Shown here piece by piece: positions 56,975-64,000 of a DNA stretch of 64,000 nt. The number at the start of each line of letters is the position of its first letter. Position 1 is the stretch's first letter. The stretch is from Streptomyces sp. B1I3 (GTDB taxonomy: Bacteria > Actinomycetota > Actinomycetes > Streptomycetales > Streptomycetaceae). The notes beneath the pieces are model-generated. The model saw only the letters and a program-made list of their open reading frames with translations. It searched no databases and had not been told where the DNA came from. The stretch is from NCBI RefSeq assembly GCF_030816615.1, contig NZ_JAUSYD010000001.1, positions 930,001 through 994,000 of the forward strand. The letters are read 5' to 3'. The position numbers and the translations under genes were made by a program.

Positions 56975-57208
56975 CTAGCCCGCCGGCTGCGGCGAGGGTT
57001 CGGGCTCCGGTACGGGTTCCGGGCTGGGACTCGGCGGCTGAGGAATGGGATCCGGCGCCGGTCCGGGTGGCACGGGCTGCGGCGGGCCGGGCGGCGGGGA
57101 CGGCACCGGCGCCGGCTCCGGCGCGGGCGGCGCGGGCACCGGCGACGGTGGCCCGGGAACGGGCGGGGCCGGCGCGGGCGGTACGGGATCAGGAATCGGA
57201 TGGGTCAT
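56975..57208 (-). CDS. proline-rich small protein
   Basis: 77 residues, roughly half Pro, otherwise Ala, Glu, Ser, Gly and Val, in PxP and PEP repeats (MTHPIPDPVPPAPAPPVPGP start). AGGAGG lies 6 nt before the ATG at 57208, a consensus ribosome binding site, which favours real translation. No signal peptide, membrane span or Cys. Such a chain would form an extended polyproline rod and would need EF-P. Function unknown; not recognised. Confidence 0.65.
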   Translation of the reverse strand: MTHPIPDPVPPAPAPPVPGPPSPVPAPPAPEPAPVPSPPPGPPQPVPPGPAPDPIPQPPSPSPEPVPEPEPSPQPAG

Positions 57209-57398
57209 CTCGGGCCTCCTACAGCGAGCAGGTGTACGAGCGGATCGAGATGGATCACATCTCCACCGTCTCCCGATGCGGCTGCCCCCGCCTGCCGAGT
57301 CCACACACACGTCTCCGCCGGACGAGGCCCCTGTCCCGAGCGGCTTCCGGGCCGCGCGGCATCCGGCCGGACCCGGGCGGCTCACGTCCTCCGCCGGC

Positions 57399-57755
57399 TC
57401 AGAGCAGCTCGGGATGCGACTCGAGCTGCCTCCGCGCCCCCTGCGTGAGCTCCTCGGGTGCCTCGGGTGCCAGCTCGGGGTGACGGCCGGCCCACTTCGC
57501 GACGTACGGGCAGAGCGGGACGACCGGCACCCCCTCGCGAGCCGCCATGGCGTAGAACTCGCGGGCCAGGGCGCCCGCGATGCCCTTCCCCTCGTACGCC
57601 GGCTTCACGACGGTGTGTACGGCCACCAGGGCGCCCGGTTCCGGGTACATCACGAAGTACGCGATGGTTCCGGCGACCGTACCGTCCTCGTACGCCACCA
57701 GCTTGCCGTGTTCCCGGTCGTCGCGGATTGCGAGCGACGTGTTCTCTGCTGCCAT
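57399..57755 (-). CDS. GNAT-family N-acetyltransferase (YjdJ-like)
   Basis: 118 residues, short GNAT of the YjdJ/COG2388 kind: KLVAYEDGTVAGTIAYFVMY, then VHTVVKPAYEGKGIAGALAREF (acetyl-CoA loop) and VPLCPYVAKWAGRHPEL. Likely acetylates a small molecule or protein. ATG at 57755 follows GGGAG. It lies 43 nt after panD on the same strand and may be co-transcribed. Confidence 0.9.
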   Translation of the reverse strand: MAAENTSLAIRDDREHGKLVAYEDGTVAGTIAYFVMYPEPGALVAVHTVVKPAYEGKGIAGALAREFYAMAAREGVPVVPLCPYVAKWAGRHPELAPEAPEELTQGARRQLESHPELL

Positions 57756-57798
57756 GGGGTGCTCCCTGCGGTGGACGCGGATCGGGAAGGGGTACGGG

Positions 57799-58224
57799 TC
57801 AGCCCTGCGCGGGTACCGCGTGCGGGCTGCGCTCCGTACGCGTTCCCGGAACGGGCGCCGACGCATCGGCGCCCAGGGCGACGATGCGGTTGTCCGCGTC
57901 GACGTGCACGACGCTCGGCCTGAGCGTGCGGGCCTCGGCGTCGTCGACCTGGGCGTAGCTGATGAGGATGACCAGGTCGCCGGGGTGGACCAGGTGGGCC
58001 GCGGCCCCGTTGATCCCGATGACGCCGGAACCCCGCTCCCCCTCGATGACGTACGTCTCGAGCCTGGCGCCGTTGTCGATATCCACGATGTGGACGAGCT
58101 CACCGGGCAGCAGGTCGGCCGCGTCCATCAGATCGGCGTCGACCGTCACGGAACCGACGTAATGCAGGTCAGCCTGGGTGACGGTGGCGCGGTGGATCTT
58201 GGACTTGAACATCGTACGCATCAT
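57799..58224 (-). CDS. panD: aspartate 1-decarboxylase proenzyme
   Basis: 141 residues. N-terminal [20 protein letters not shown] followed by SVTVD; self-cleavage between Gly and Ser makes the pyruvoyl cofactor. Further PanD blocks: [14 protein letters not shown] and [17 protein letters not shown]. Converts aspartate to beta-alanine for pantothenate and CoA. The ATG at 58224 follows GAGGAG; the next codon is also ATG. panB and panC are not adjacent. Confidence 0.97.
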   Translation of the reverse strand: MMRTMFKSKIHRATVTQADLHYVGSVTVDADLMDAADLLPGELVHIVDIDNGARLETYVIEGERGSGVIGINGAAAHLVHPGDLVILISYAQVDDAEARTLRPSVVHVDADNRIVALGADASAPVPGTRTERSPHAVPAQG

Positions 58225-58869
58225 CGGGGTACTCCTCGGATAGGCTCCCTGCCTGCGTTTTTGCAGGTCAAGGGCTGTTTCGACACCATACAACGAGTCG
58301 CACGCCCGGGCAGCTCTCCCCAGGCTTTTCAGGACTCATGCTGACCACTTGCTGACTTTTCCGACGTCTCGTCAGGCGCCCGGGGGAGGGCTTCACCTCC
58401 TCTCGCGGGCCCGGCCGTGGCGACGACCCAAGCCTACGCAGCACCCCCCGAAGGGCGTCCGTGATCACCGTCACGCGGACGGTCCGGACGGTAGTCAGGA
58501 GCGAAGGTGCTCGACCGGAAGCCGGGCCACGCACCGCCATGGGGCAGCCGGCCCAGGCCCCTCGTATCCCACCGCACGGGAGGGGGCACCCACAGTTCCA
58601 TGAAACAGAGTGGCCGAAGAAGCGCGGCAACATCGCGCCGGATCGCCGGTCGGCCGAACCAGAACGTTCTGGAGCAGCGCGCTCGGCGCAGTGCTGCTCG
58701 TCCACGCCGGAGCACACGGCACGGTCGCCGACCTCGACCTCGACCTCGCCGGAGCGATGACCATCCATGACGGCCCCGAGCCCGGCCGGCTCAGCCGAAC
58801 GGGTCGGCGACGACGTGCGCGGTCCCCGCGCGACGGTGGCCGGGGCGCCCGCGGTCCACGCCGGACAGC
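58225..58869. other. gene-poor region upstream of panD
   Basis: 645 nt with no frame that looks coding on either strand. It holds the panD promoter near its left end. GC and codon bias weaken compared with the flanking genes. Confidence 0.5.
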
Positions 58870-59145
58870 GTGAGCGCGGACAGGGCGTGGAGAAGCGGTC
58901 GGATCCGCCGCTACCTGCGACAGAGGGGCATCCGGCATGTCATGGAGAAGAGCGACCGGACCGGAGACCGCACCATCTCGATCCGCTGCATGACTGGTTC
59001 CCGCGAGCGCTGGACCGAGGCCTTGGCCACCTACGACCACCCGCAGTTCGGCTTGCCTGTTGCAGGCGATCGGGCGGGTGCCCATCAGGGCGCCCGGCCC
59101 GGAGAAACACCGCCGACCAAGTCCCCGCGCTCCGACATGTGTTAG
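58870..59145 (+). pseudogene. transposase relic (IS5-type C-terminal fragment)
   Basis: A short frame contains GRIRRYLRQRGIRHVMEKSD, close to the IRxYLRxRGIRxxIPEKxDQ block of IS5-family DDE transposases. The conserved Ile-Pro is lost, and the sequence after it no longer follows the family. No terminal inverted repeats are seen. Confidence 0.45.
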
Positions 59146-59169
59146 ACAGGTAGTGACCTGAGGGGTATT

Positions 59170-60351
59170 TTGCAGCAGCTCAAGCTCGGCATCATGTCGC
59201 AGACCCGCAAAGAGAACGAACACCGACTGCCGATCCACCCAGCGCACTTCGAGCGCATCGACGTCGGCCTTCAGTCCAGCATCTACCTGCAGACCGGTTA
59301 CGGAGAGCACTTCGGTGCTTCGGACGCTCAGCTTGCACCGCATGTCGCCGGTTTCCGCTCACGCGAGGAGCTGATCGCGGAGTGCGACGTCATCCTCCTG
59401 GCCAAACCGTTGCACGAGGATCTGGCGGAGCTGCGGGAGGGGCAGGTGCTGTGGGGATGGCCGCACTGTGTGCAGGACGAGAAGGTCACGCAGGCCGCCA
59501 TCGACCGCAGGCTCACGGTGATCGCCTTCGAGGCGATGAACCACTGGACCCGGGCAGGTGGATTCAGCCTCCACGTTTTCCACAAGAACAACGAGCTGGC
59601 CGGCTACTCGTCGGTGCTGCATGCCATGTCGCTGACCGGGACGACCGGTGACTACGGGCGCCGGCGACGAGCGGTGGTGATCGGCTTCGGCGCCGCCGCC
59701 CGCGGCGCGGTGACCGCGCTCAGCGCGCTGGGGATTCACGACGTGGACGTGCTGACTGCCCGCGGCACCGCCGCCGTCAGCTCACCGATCCACTCGGCAC
59801 GGATCGTGCACTTCGACCACGACGTGGCCGACGACACCCTCGACCCCCGACGCAGCATCGCGCTCACCGAGGACGGCCCGGAGCCGCTGGCCGAGTTCCT
59901 GGCCGGGCACGACATCATCGTCAACTGCGTGCTCCAGGACACCGCGGCGCCGCTGATGTTCCTCATAGAGGAGGACCTGCCGAAGCTCGCGCCCGGCACC
60001 CTCGTCATCGACGTCTCCTGCGACGAGGACATGGGTTTCACCTGGGCTCGGCCCACCACCTTCAACGAGCCGATGTTCACCGTCGGCGACCACGTCCACT
60101 ACTACGCCGTGGACCACAGCCCTTCCTACCTGTGGGACGCGGCCACCTGGGAGAACAGTGAGGCGCTGATCCCGTTCCTGCGCCCGGTCCTCGAAGGACC
60201 GGCCGGCTGGGACGGTGACCTCACGATTCGCCGAGCGATCGAGATCCGCGGCGGCACGGTCCTGAACCCCGCCGTCCTGGCCTTCCAGCACCGTGCCGGA
60301 CAGTACCCGCACGCAATGCTCCGAAGCGACGCCACCCGGTCGACGGTGTAA
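59170..60351 (+). CDS. alanine dehydrogenase / N5-(carboxyethyl)ornithine synthase-like oxidoreductase
   Basis: 393 residues. The N-terminal domain begins KLGIMSQTRKENEHRLPIHP, the start pattern of AlaDH/saccharopine-type enzymes, with the Arg and Lys of the keto-acid site; the Rossmann domain has RAVVIGFGAAARGAVTALSA; NCVLQDTAAPLMF and VIDVSCDEDMGF follow. It should carry out NAD(P)-linked reductive amination or carboxyalkylation of an amino acid. TTG at 59170 after AGGGG is chosen because the LKLGIM strand precedes the first ATG (59194). It lies in an accessory region with relics. Confidence 0.82.
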   Translation: MQQLKLGIMSQTRKENEHRLPIHPAHFERIDVGLQSSIYLQTGYGEHFGASDAQLAPHVAGFRSREELIAECDVILLAKPLHEDLAELREGQVLWGWPHCVQDEKVTQAAIDRRLTVIAFEAMNHWTRAGGFSLHVFHKNNELAGYSSVLHAMSLTGTTGDYGRRRRAVVIGFGAAARGAVTALSALGIHDVDVLTARGTAAVSSPIHSARIVHFDHDVADDTLDPRRSIALTEDGPEPLAEFLAGHDIIVNCVLQDTAAPLMFLIEEDLPKLAPGTLVIDVSCDEDMGFTWARPTTFNEPMFTVGDHVHYYAVDHSPSYLWDAATWENSEALIPFLRPVLEGPAGWDGDLTIRRAIEIRGGTVLNPAVLAFQHRAGQYPHAMLRSDATRSTV

Positions 60352-60737
60352 CCACACCGGGTGCGCCGTCGAACGGACGACCCGGCCCTCCGACAGCCAT
60401 GGCTCGTACGTCGCTCGCTTCCCGGACCTCGCGTCGCCCCTGAAGGACAAGATCGCCAGACGAAACAGCGTGTCTGCGGAATGAGGCATTCGGGAACAGC
60501 TCGGGTCCCTCCCGTCGCGATCGCCGGGAGGACTCACTTCGCCGCTGGGGGCGTCTCGCCATCGCCGCTGGACGTTGGCCTATGGTCTCGTGCTCGCCCA
60601 GAGCACCTCCATCCCAGCGCTACCGCACCCCCCTGGGGCCGCCGGAGGGCGCGATCGAACCCCGGCCGTCGTAACCGGACAGCCGGAACGCTGCCCATGT
60701 CTGTCAGGCGGCGCTCCTCGCCCAGGTCCGGGCGGCA
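60352..60737. other. intergenic region, 386 nt
   Basis: Between the convergent dehydrogenase-like and recA genes. No coding frame, clear hairpin or recX remnant is seen. Confidence 0.5.
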
Positions 60738-61778
60738 TCAGACCGGAACGGTGCCGGTGTCCTCGGCGACAGCGTCCTTCGCCGATGCCCCGATTCCGAG
60801 CTTCTCGAGGATCTTCTTCTCGATCTCGTCGGCGAGGTCGGGATTGTCCTTGAGGAAGTTGCGGGCGTTCTCCTTGCCCTGACCGAGCTGGTCACCCTCG
60901 TAGGTGTACCAGGCACCGGCCTTGCGGACGAAGCCGTGCTCCACACCCATGTCGATCAGGCCGCCCTCACGGCTGATGCCCTGGCCGTAGAGGATGTCGA
61001 ACTCGGCCTGCTTGAACGGCGGCGCGACCTTGTTCTTGACGACCTTGACGCGGGTGCGGTTACCGACGGCGTCGGTGCCGTCCTTGAGCGTCTCGATCCG
61101 CCGGATGTCCAGCCGGACCGAGGCGTAGAACTTCAGCGCCCGGCCACCCGTCGTGGTCTCCGGCGAACCGAACATCACGCCGATCTTCTCGCGGAGCTGG
61201 TTGATGAAGATCGCCGTCGTCCTGGTCTGGCCGAGCGCACCAGTGATCTTGCGGAGCGCCTGGCTCATCAGGCGGGCCTGCAGACCCATGTGGGAGTCGC
61301 CCATCTCGCCCTCGATCTCGGCGCGTGGGACCAGGGCCGCGACGGAGTCGATCACGATCAAGTCGATCGCGCCGGAGCGGATCAGGATGTCGACGATCTC
61401 CAGTGCCTGTTCACCGTTGTCCGGCTGGGACAGGATGAGGTTGTCGGTGTCGACGCCGAGCTTCTTCGCGTACTCCGGGTCCAGAGCGTGCTCCGCGTCG
61501 ATGAACGCCACCGAGCCACCGAGCTTCTGCGCGTTCGCCACGGCGTGCAGCGTCAGCGTCGTCTTGCCGGAGGACTCCGGCCCGTACACCTCCACCACGC
61601 GGCCGCGCGGCAGACCGCCGACGCCGAGCGCGACGTCGAGCGCGGTCGATCCGGTGGGGATCACCTCGATCGGCTCGTTCGGCCGCTCACCGAGGCGCAT
61701 CACCGCGCCCTTGCCGAACTTCCGCTCGATCTGTGCGAGCGCGGTGTCCAGCGCCTTCTCGTGATCGGTTCCTGCCAT
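60738..61778 (-). CDS. recA: RecA recombinase (probable second copy)
   Basis: 346 residues with complete RecA core: Walker A GPESSGKT (66-73), [40 protein letters not shown], the L2 region [20 protein letters not shown] and C-terminal [20 protein letters not shown]. It lacks the long Ala/Lys-rich tail of the main Streptomyces RecA as I recall it, ending shortly after [18 protein letters not shown]. Catalyses strand exchange and LexA self-cleavage. No recX follows, unlike the usual recA-recX locus, and relics flank it, so it is likely an additional gene. A LexA-like box lies about 95 nt upstream. Confidence 0.93.
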   Translation of the reverse strand: MAGTDHEKALDTALAQIERKFGKGAVMRLGERPNEPIEVIPTGSTALDVALGVGGLPRGRVVEVYGPESSGKTTLTLHAVANAQKLGGSVAFIDAEHALDPEYAKKLGVDTDNLILSQPDNGEQALEIVDILIRSGAIDLIVIDSVAALVPRAEIEGEMGDSHMGLQARLMSQALRKITGALGQTRTTAIFINQLREKIGVMFGSPETTTGGRALKFYASVRLDIRRIETLKDGTDAVGNRTRVKVVKNKVAPPFKQAEFDILYGQGISREGGLIDMGVEHGFVRKAGAWYTYEGDQLGQGKENARNFLKDNPDLADEIEKKILEKLGIGASAKDAVAEDTGTVPV

Positions 61779-61870
61779 GAGCTTCACCCGGTCCGATTGA
61801 GTGGCACGCCGCACGTCGGAGAACGTGAGCGTCTAATGCCGACAACGGACGTGTCGGAGATCCCAAAAAA

Positions 61871-61884
61871 CGAACATCCGATCG
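61871..61884 (-). promoter_or_regulatory. LexA (SOS) box upstream of recA
   Basis: CGAACATCCGATCG on the plus strand is CGATCGGATGTTCG on the minus strand. It fits the actinobacterial SOS box CGAAC-N4-GTTCG with one mismatch, 93-106 nt upstream of the recA start. Confidence 0.7.
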
Positions 61885-62601
61885 AATTTCGTGTCCAGTG
61901 AAAGGTACCAAACCCAGGAGAGCGGGACCGGTCGCTCACCGGCCGCTCCACACCTTGCTGCGGGACGAAGACCGCACCGTCCGCTTCCCTCTTCGGCGGG
62001 CGGACCGGTGGTAACGGCTCGGTCCGCGCCCACTGAGCATCGGCCAACGGCACACCCCCGGCCGACGACCGAATGATCCGGAACTGCCTATTGCTCCAGG
62101 AGGCACAGACCGGTCAGTGGGTACGGCAGAAGCGCGACGTCGCGGGACTCCTGCCCGGCGGCAGGTCCGTCGGGCAGTGGAACGGCACGGATGTGGCCGT
62201 CGAGGGCGGAGGTATAGGCAGTGCCCGCCTCTCCGTCGACGGAGAGGCCGGTCGCCTCCTCGAGCCCGGCGGCGAGGCCTTTTCGGCACCGTCGGGCCTC
62301 CCGCACGGGTGTATCAAATCCGTCCGATGCGCGGCCGACTCGCCGTCGTTTCGTGGGGCTGCGGTCCCTTGGAACGGACAGCGAAGACGCCCAGAGGTAC
62401 AGGTCCATCTTCAAGGGGGCGTGCACAAAGGGAGGAACACCGACTAGGCACGCCACTCCCTCTCGAGGACAGCGTCGCGGTCTGCGGTAAGCGGAACCTC
62501 GCAACACAGGCAGACGGTCGGATCGTCAGAGACGACTTCGGACCGCTACCTGTTCCGTCGACCGGGCGAGCCGTGGGTGGCCGGCCGCTCGGGCGCGCTT
62601 C
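61885..62601. other. region between recA and the phosphatase gene
   Basis: About 720 nt without an intact gene. It holds the recA upstream region and, at 62088-62280, a protein relic on the minus strand. Open frames on the plus strand read antisense to that relic and are not convincing. Confidence 0.5.
62088..62280 (-). pseudogene. C-terminal relic of an SMP-30-like beta-propeller protein
   Basis: The last 60 codons read like the end of a gluconolactonase-type propeller: GLEEATGLSVDGEAGTAYTS, ALDGHIRAVPLPDG, then ALLPYPLTGLCLLEQ and a stop. Upstream in the same frame the sequence turns into unrelated Arg-rich text, so the 5' part is missing. Confidence 0.45.
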
Positions 62602-64000
62602 TCATCCCACCCTGACGCCGATGATGCACGTGTCGTCGTCCGTGTCCGACTCGCTGTGGGTGAGCAGCCGGTCGAGTCTCCGTTCCAGTGACGGTGCCGG
62701 CGCCTTCGCGGTGGCGAGGAGCTGGGACAAGGAGTCCTCGACGCTCGTGTCCCTGCGTTCGATGAGCCCGTCGGTGTACATCAGAAGAGTGTCGGAGACC
62801 TCCAGCCGGATCTCCTCCTCCTGGTATTCGGCCTCCGCGAGCGCACCGAGCAGCAGTCCCTGCAGCAGCGGCAGCTTGATCGCCTCCTCGCCCCGCACGA
62901 GCACGGGGGGCAGATGGCCCGCCCTGGCCCAGCGCAGGATCCGGGTCTCGGGGTCGAACAGACCGCAGACCGCGGTGGCGGTCACCTGCTCGGTGAGGTG
63001 GTGGGCCACGATGTTCAGCCAGGTCAGGAGCTGCCCCGGGCCCGCCCCCGTGATGGCCAGACCGCGCATGGCGTTCCGCAGGACGACCATCCCCGTCGCG
63101 GCCTTTATGCCGTGGCCGGCGATGTCACCGACGCACAGAAGTATCTTCTTGGACGGCAGGACGACGGCGTCGTACCAGTCGCCCCCGACCTCGGACTCCG
63201 ACTCAGCCGGCCGATAGCGGACGGCGACTTCGAGGCCGGGCGCGTCGAGCGGCGCCTGGGTCGGCGGCATGATGGCGTGCTGGAGCTGCAGCGCCAGTCG
63301 ATTGCGTTCCGCCGATTCCTGTTCCGAATAGGCGAGTTGGTCACGGGTCGCTGCCAACGCCACCTCGGTCCAGTGCTGCGAGGAGATGTCCTGGTAGGCC
63401 CCTCGGACCGCGAGCAGACGCTCGTCCGCGTCGAGCACCGGTTCGGCGATCACCCGGATATGGCGAGTCACCCCGTCGGGCCGCACCAGACGGAAGGCGG
63501 TGGAGGCGGGCTTGCGGTGGTAGAGCACCGCGCGCAGGAACCGGCCGATGGCCACGGCGTCGTCGGGGTGCGCGTGGTCTGCCAGATCCTGGAGGGAGAC
63601 CGGGGTGTCGGTGACGGAACGCCCGTACAGGGAGAAGAGCGGCCCGTTCCAGGTGATCCTGCCGGTGACGATGTTCTCCTCGAACCCGCCGATCCTGCCC
63701 AGACGCTGCGCGTGCTGGAGGAGGCTGGCGAGCCGGGCGGTCTCGTCCTCGATGCGCCAGATCAACAGCACGCTACCGCTGTGGCGGGTGATGCTGAGGT
63801 CGGCGACGGAGGACAGCGGTACGTCGTCGATGAGAGCGGTCAGTGTCATGCGCCGGGCCCGGAAGGGCTCCCCGGTGGCGTAGACGCGGGCGATCTTCTC
63901 GAAGAGTTCGCTGTCGCTTGCGGCCATGGGGTAGGCCTCCACCAGGAGGGCGCCGTCGATCGCGCCGCGAGAGCGCCCTGCCGGGTCCAGGAAGTGGCTG
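62602..64000 (-). CDS. PAS-SpoIIE (PP2C) phosphatase, 5' end outside the window
   Basis: At least 465 residues; the frame stays open to the window edge and reads plausibly (FLDPAGRSRGAIDGALLVEA) upstream of the first in-window start (GTG 63942), so the gene is cut. A PAS-like N-terminal part is followed by PAS (about GGFEENIVTGRITWNGPLFS, with PAC GAYQDISSQHW) and a SpoIIE/PP2C domain (EVGGDWYDAVVL, CVGDIAGHGIKA, LMYTDGLIERRD, DDDTCIIGVRV). RsbU-like regulator; partner unknown. Confidence 0.9.
   Translation of the reverse strand, partial: SHFLDPAGRSRGAIDGALLVEAYPMAASDSELFEKIARVYATGEPFRARRMTLTALIDDVPLSSVADLSITRHSGSVLLIWRIEDETARLASLLQHAQRLGRIGGFEENIVTGRITWNGPLFSLYGRSVTDTPVSLQDLADHAHPDDAVAIGRFLRAVLYHRKPASTAFRLVRPDGVTRHIRVIAEPVLDADERLLAVRGAYQDISSQHWTEVALAATRDQLAYSEQESAERNRLALQLQHAIMPPTQAPLDAPGLEVAVRYRPAESESEVGGDWYDAVVLPSKKILLCVGDIAGHGIKAATGMVVLRNAMRGLAITGAGPGQLLTWLNIVAHHLTEQVTATAVCGLFDPETRILRWARAGHLPPVLVRGEEAIKLPLLQGLLLGALAEAEYQEEEIRLEVSDTLLMYTDGLIERRDTSVEDSLSQLLATAKAPAPSLERRLDRLLTHSESDTDDDTCIIGVRVG

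Noticed and set aside
58268..58768. 166-codon minus-strand frame upstream of panD
   Set aside because: No motif, no RBS, composition rich in Arg/Pro/Gly/Cys typical of a chance frame in GC-rich DNA.
59143..59171. TAGACA-17-TATTTT as promoter of the AlaDH-like gene
   Set aside because: It would start transcription after the TTG codon needed for the first beta strand of the protein; the match is probably fortuitous, though a shorter product from ATG 59194 cannot be excluded.

Overview
The window is high-GC actinobacterial DNA, almost certainly Streptomyces. It has GTG, TTG and leaderless starts, 4-nt ATGA/GTGA gene overlaps, several SpoIIE-type phosphatases, an Rpf-domain muralytic enzyme, WS/DGAT, PucR and DUF5709 proteins, and a Streptomyces-like RecA. 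I see no tRNA, rRNA, CRISPR array or intact insertion sequence.

Left part (0-19 kb): class F sortase, polysaccharide deacetylase, universal stress protein, CapA-like lipoprotein; an ECF sigma gene whose 3' end overlaps a convergent zinc-finger anti-sigma gene; a four-gene set (LytTR regulator, DUF485, SSS symporter, LytS kinase); an orphan anti-sigma-like protein; an Fpg/Nei glycosylase; a two-gene aldose oxidation unit; WS/DGAT; a large PAS-GAF-SpoIIE-ATPase protein; and a coupled YndJ/DUF1990/lipase-maturation-factor operon behind twin perfect palindromes.

Middle part (19-39 kb): a 57-residue orphan peptide gene with a very good ribosome binding site and a CRP-like site upstream; an SDR enzyme with a Cys cluster; an MFS porter; a stress-signalling block (SigB-type sigma, receiver-PP2C, CHASE3 kinase, receiver, RsbW-like ATPase); a GH92 mannosidase with LacI-type operators; a DMT transporter; an Rpf-LysM-M23 enzyme; an alpha-lytic-type protease with a CebR-like operator; a carboxylesterase; and a MurE paralogue away from the division cluster.

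The standout is 39.5-51.2 kb, a ten-gene minus-strand operon in which every junction is a 4-nt overlap. It encodes an ATP-grasp ligase, a DUF364 protein, a cysteine-synthase-like PLP enzyme, a dipeptide-epimerase-like enolase, an MFS exporter, a methyltransferase, and a complete Dpp/Nik-type importer (binding protein, two permeases, fused double ATPase). Its promoter carries a Zur-like box between -35 and -10. The gene logic (make, export, re-import) and the zinc-type operator suggest an undescribed peptide-like metallophore, probably a zincophore.

Right part (51-64 kb): DUF5709, 6-phosphogluconate dehydrogenase, a leaderless PucR regulator, a LysA-like PLP enzyme, a proline-rich small protein, a GNAT protein and PanD. 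Then comes a gene-poor accessory stretch (58.2-62.6 kb) with a transposase relic, an alanine-dehydrogenase-like gene, a RecA gene with a LexA box but no recX, and a beta-propeller relic. The window ends inside another PAS-SpoIIE phosphatase.
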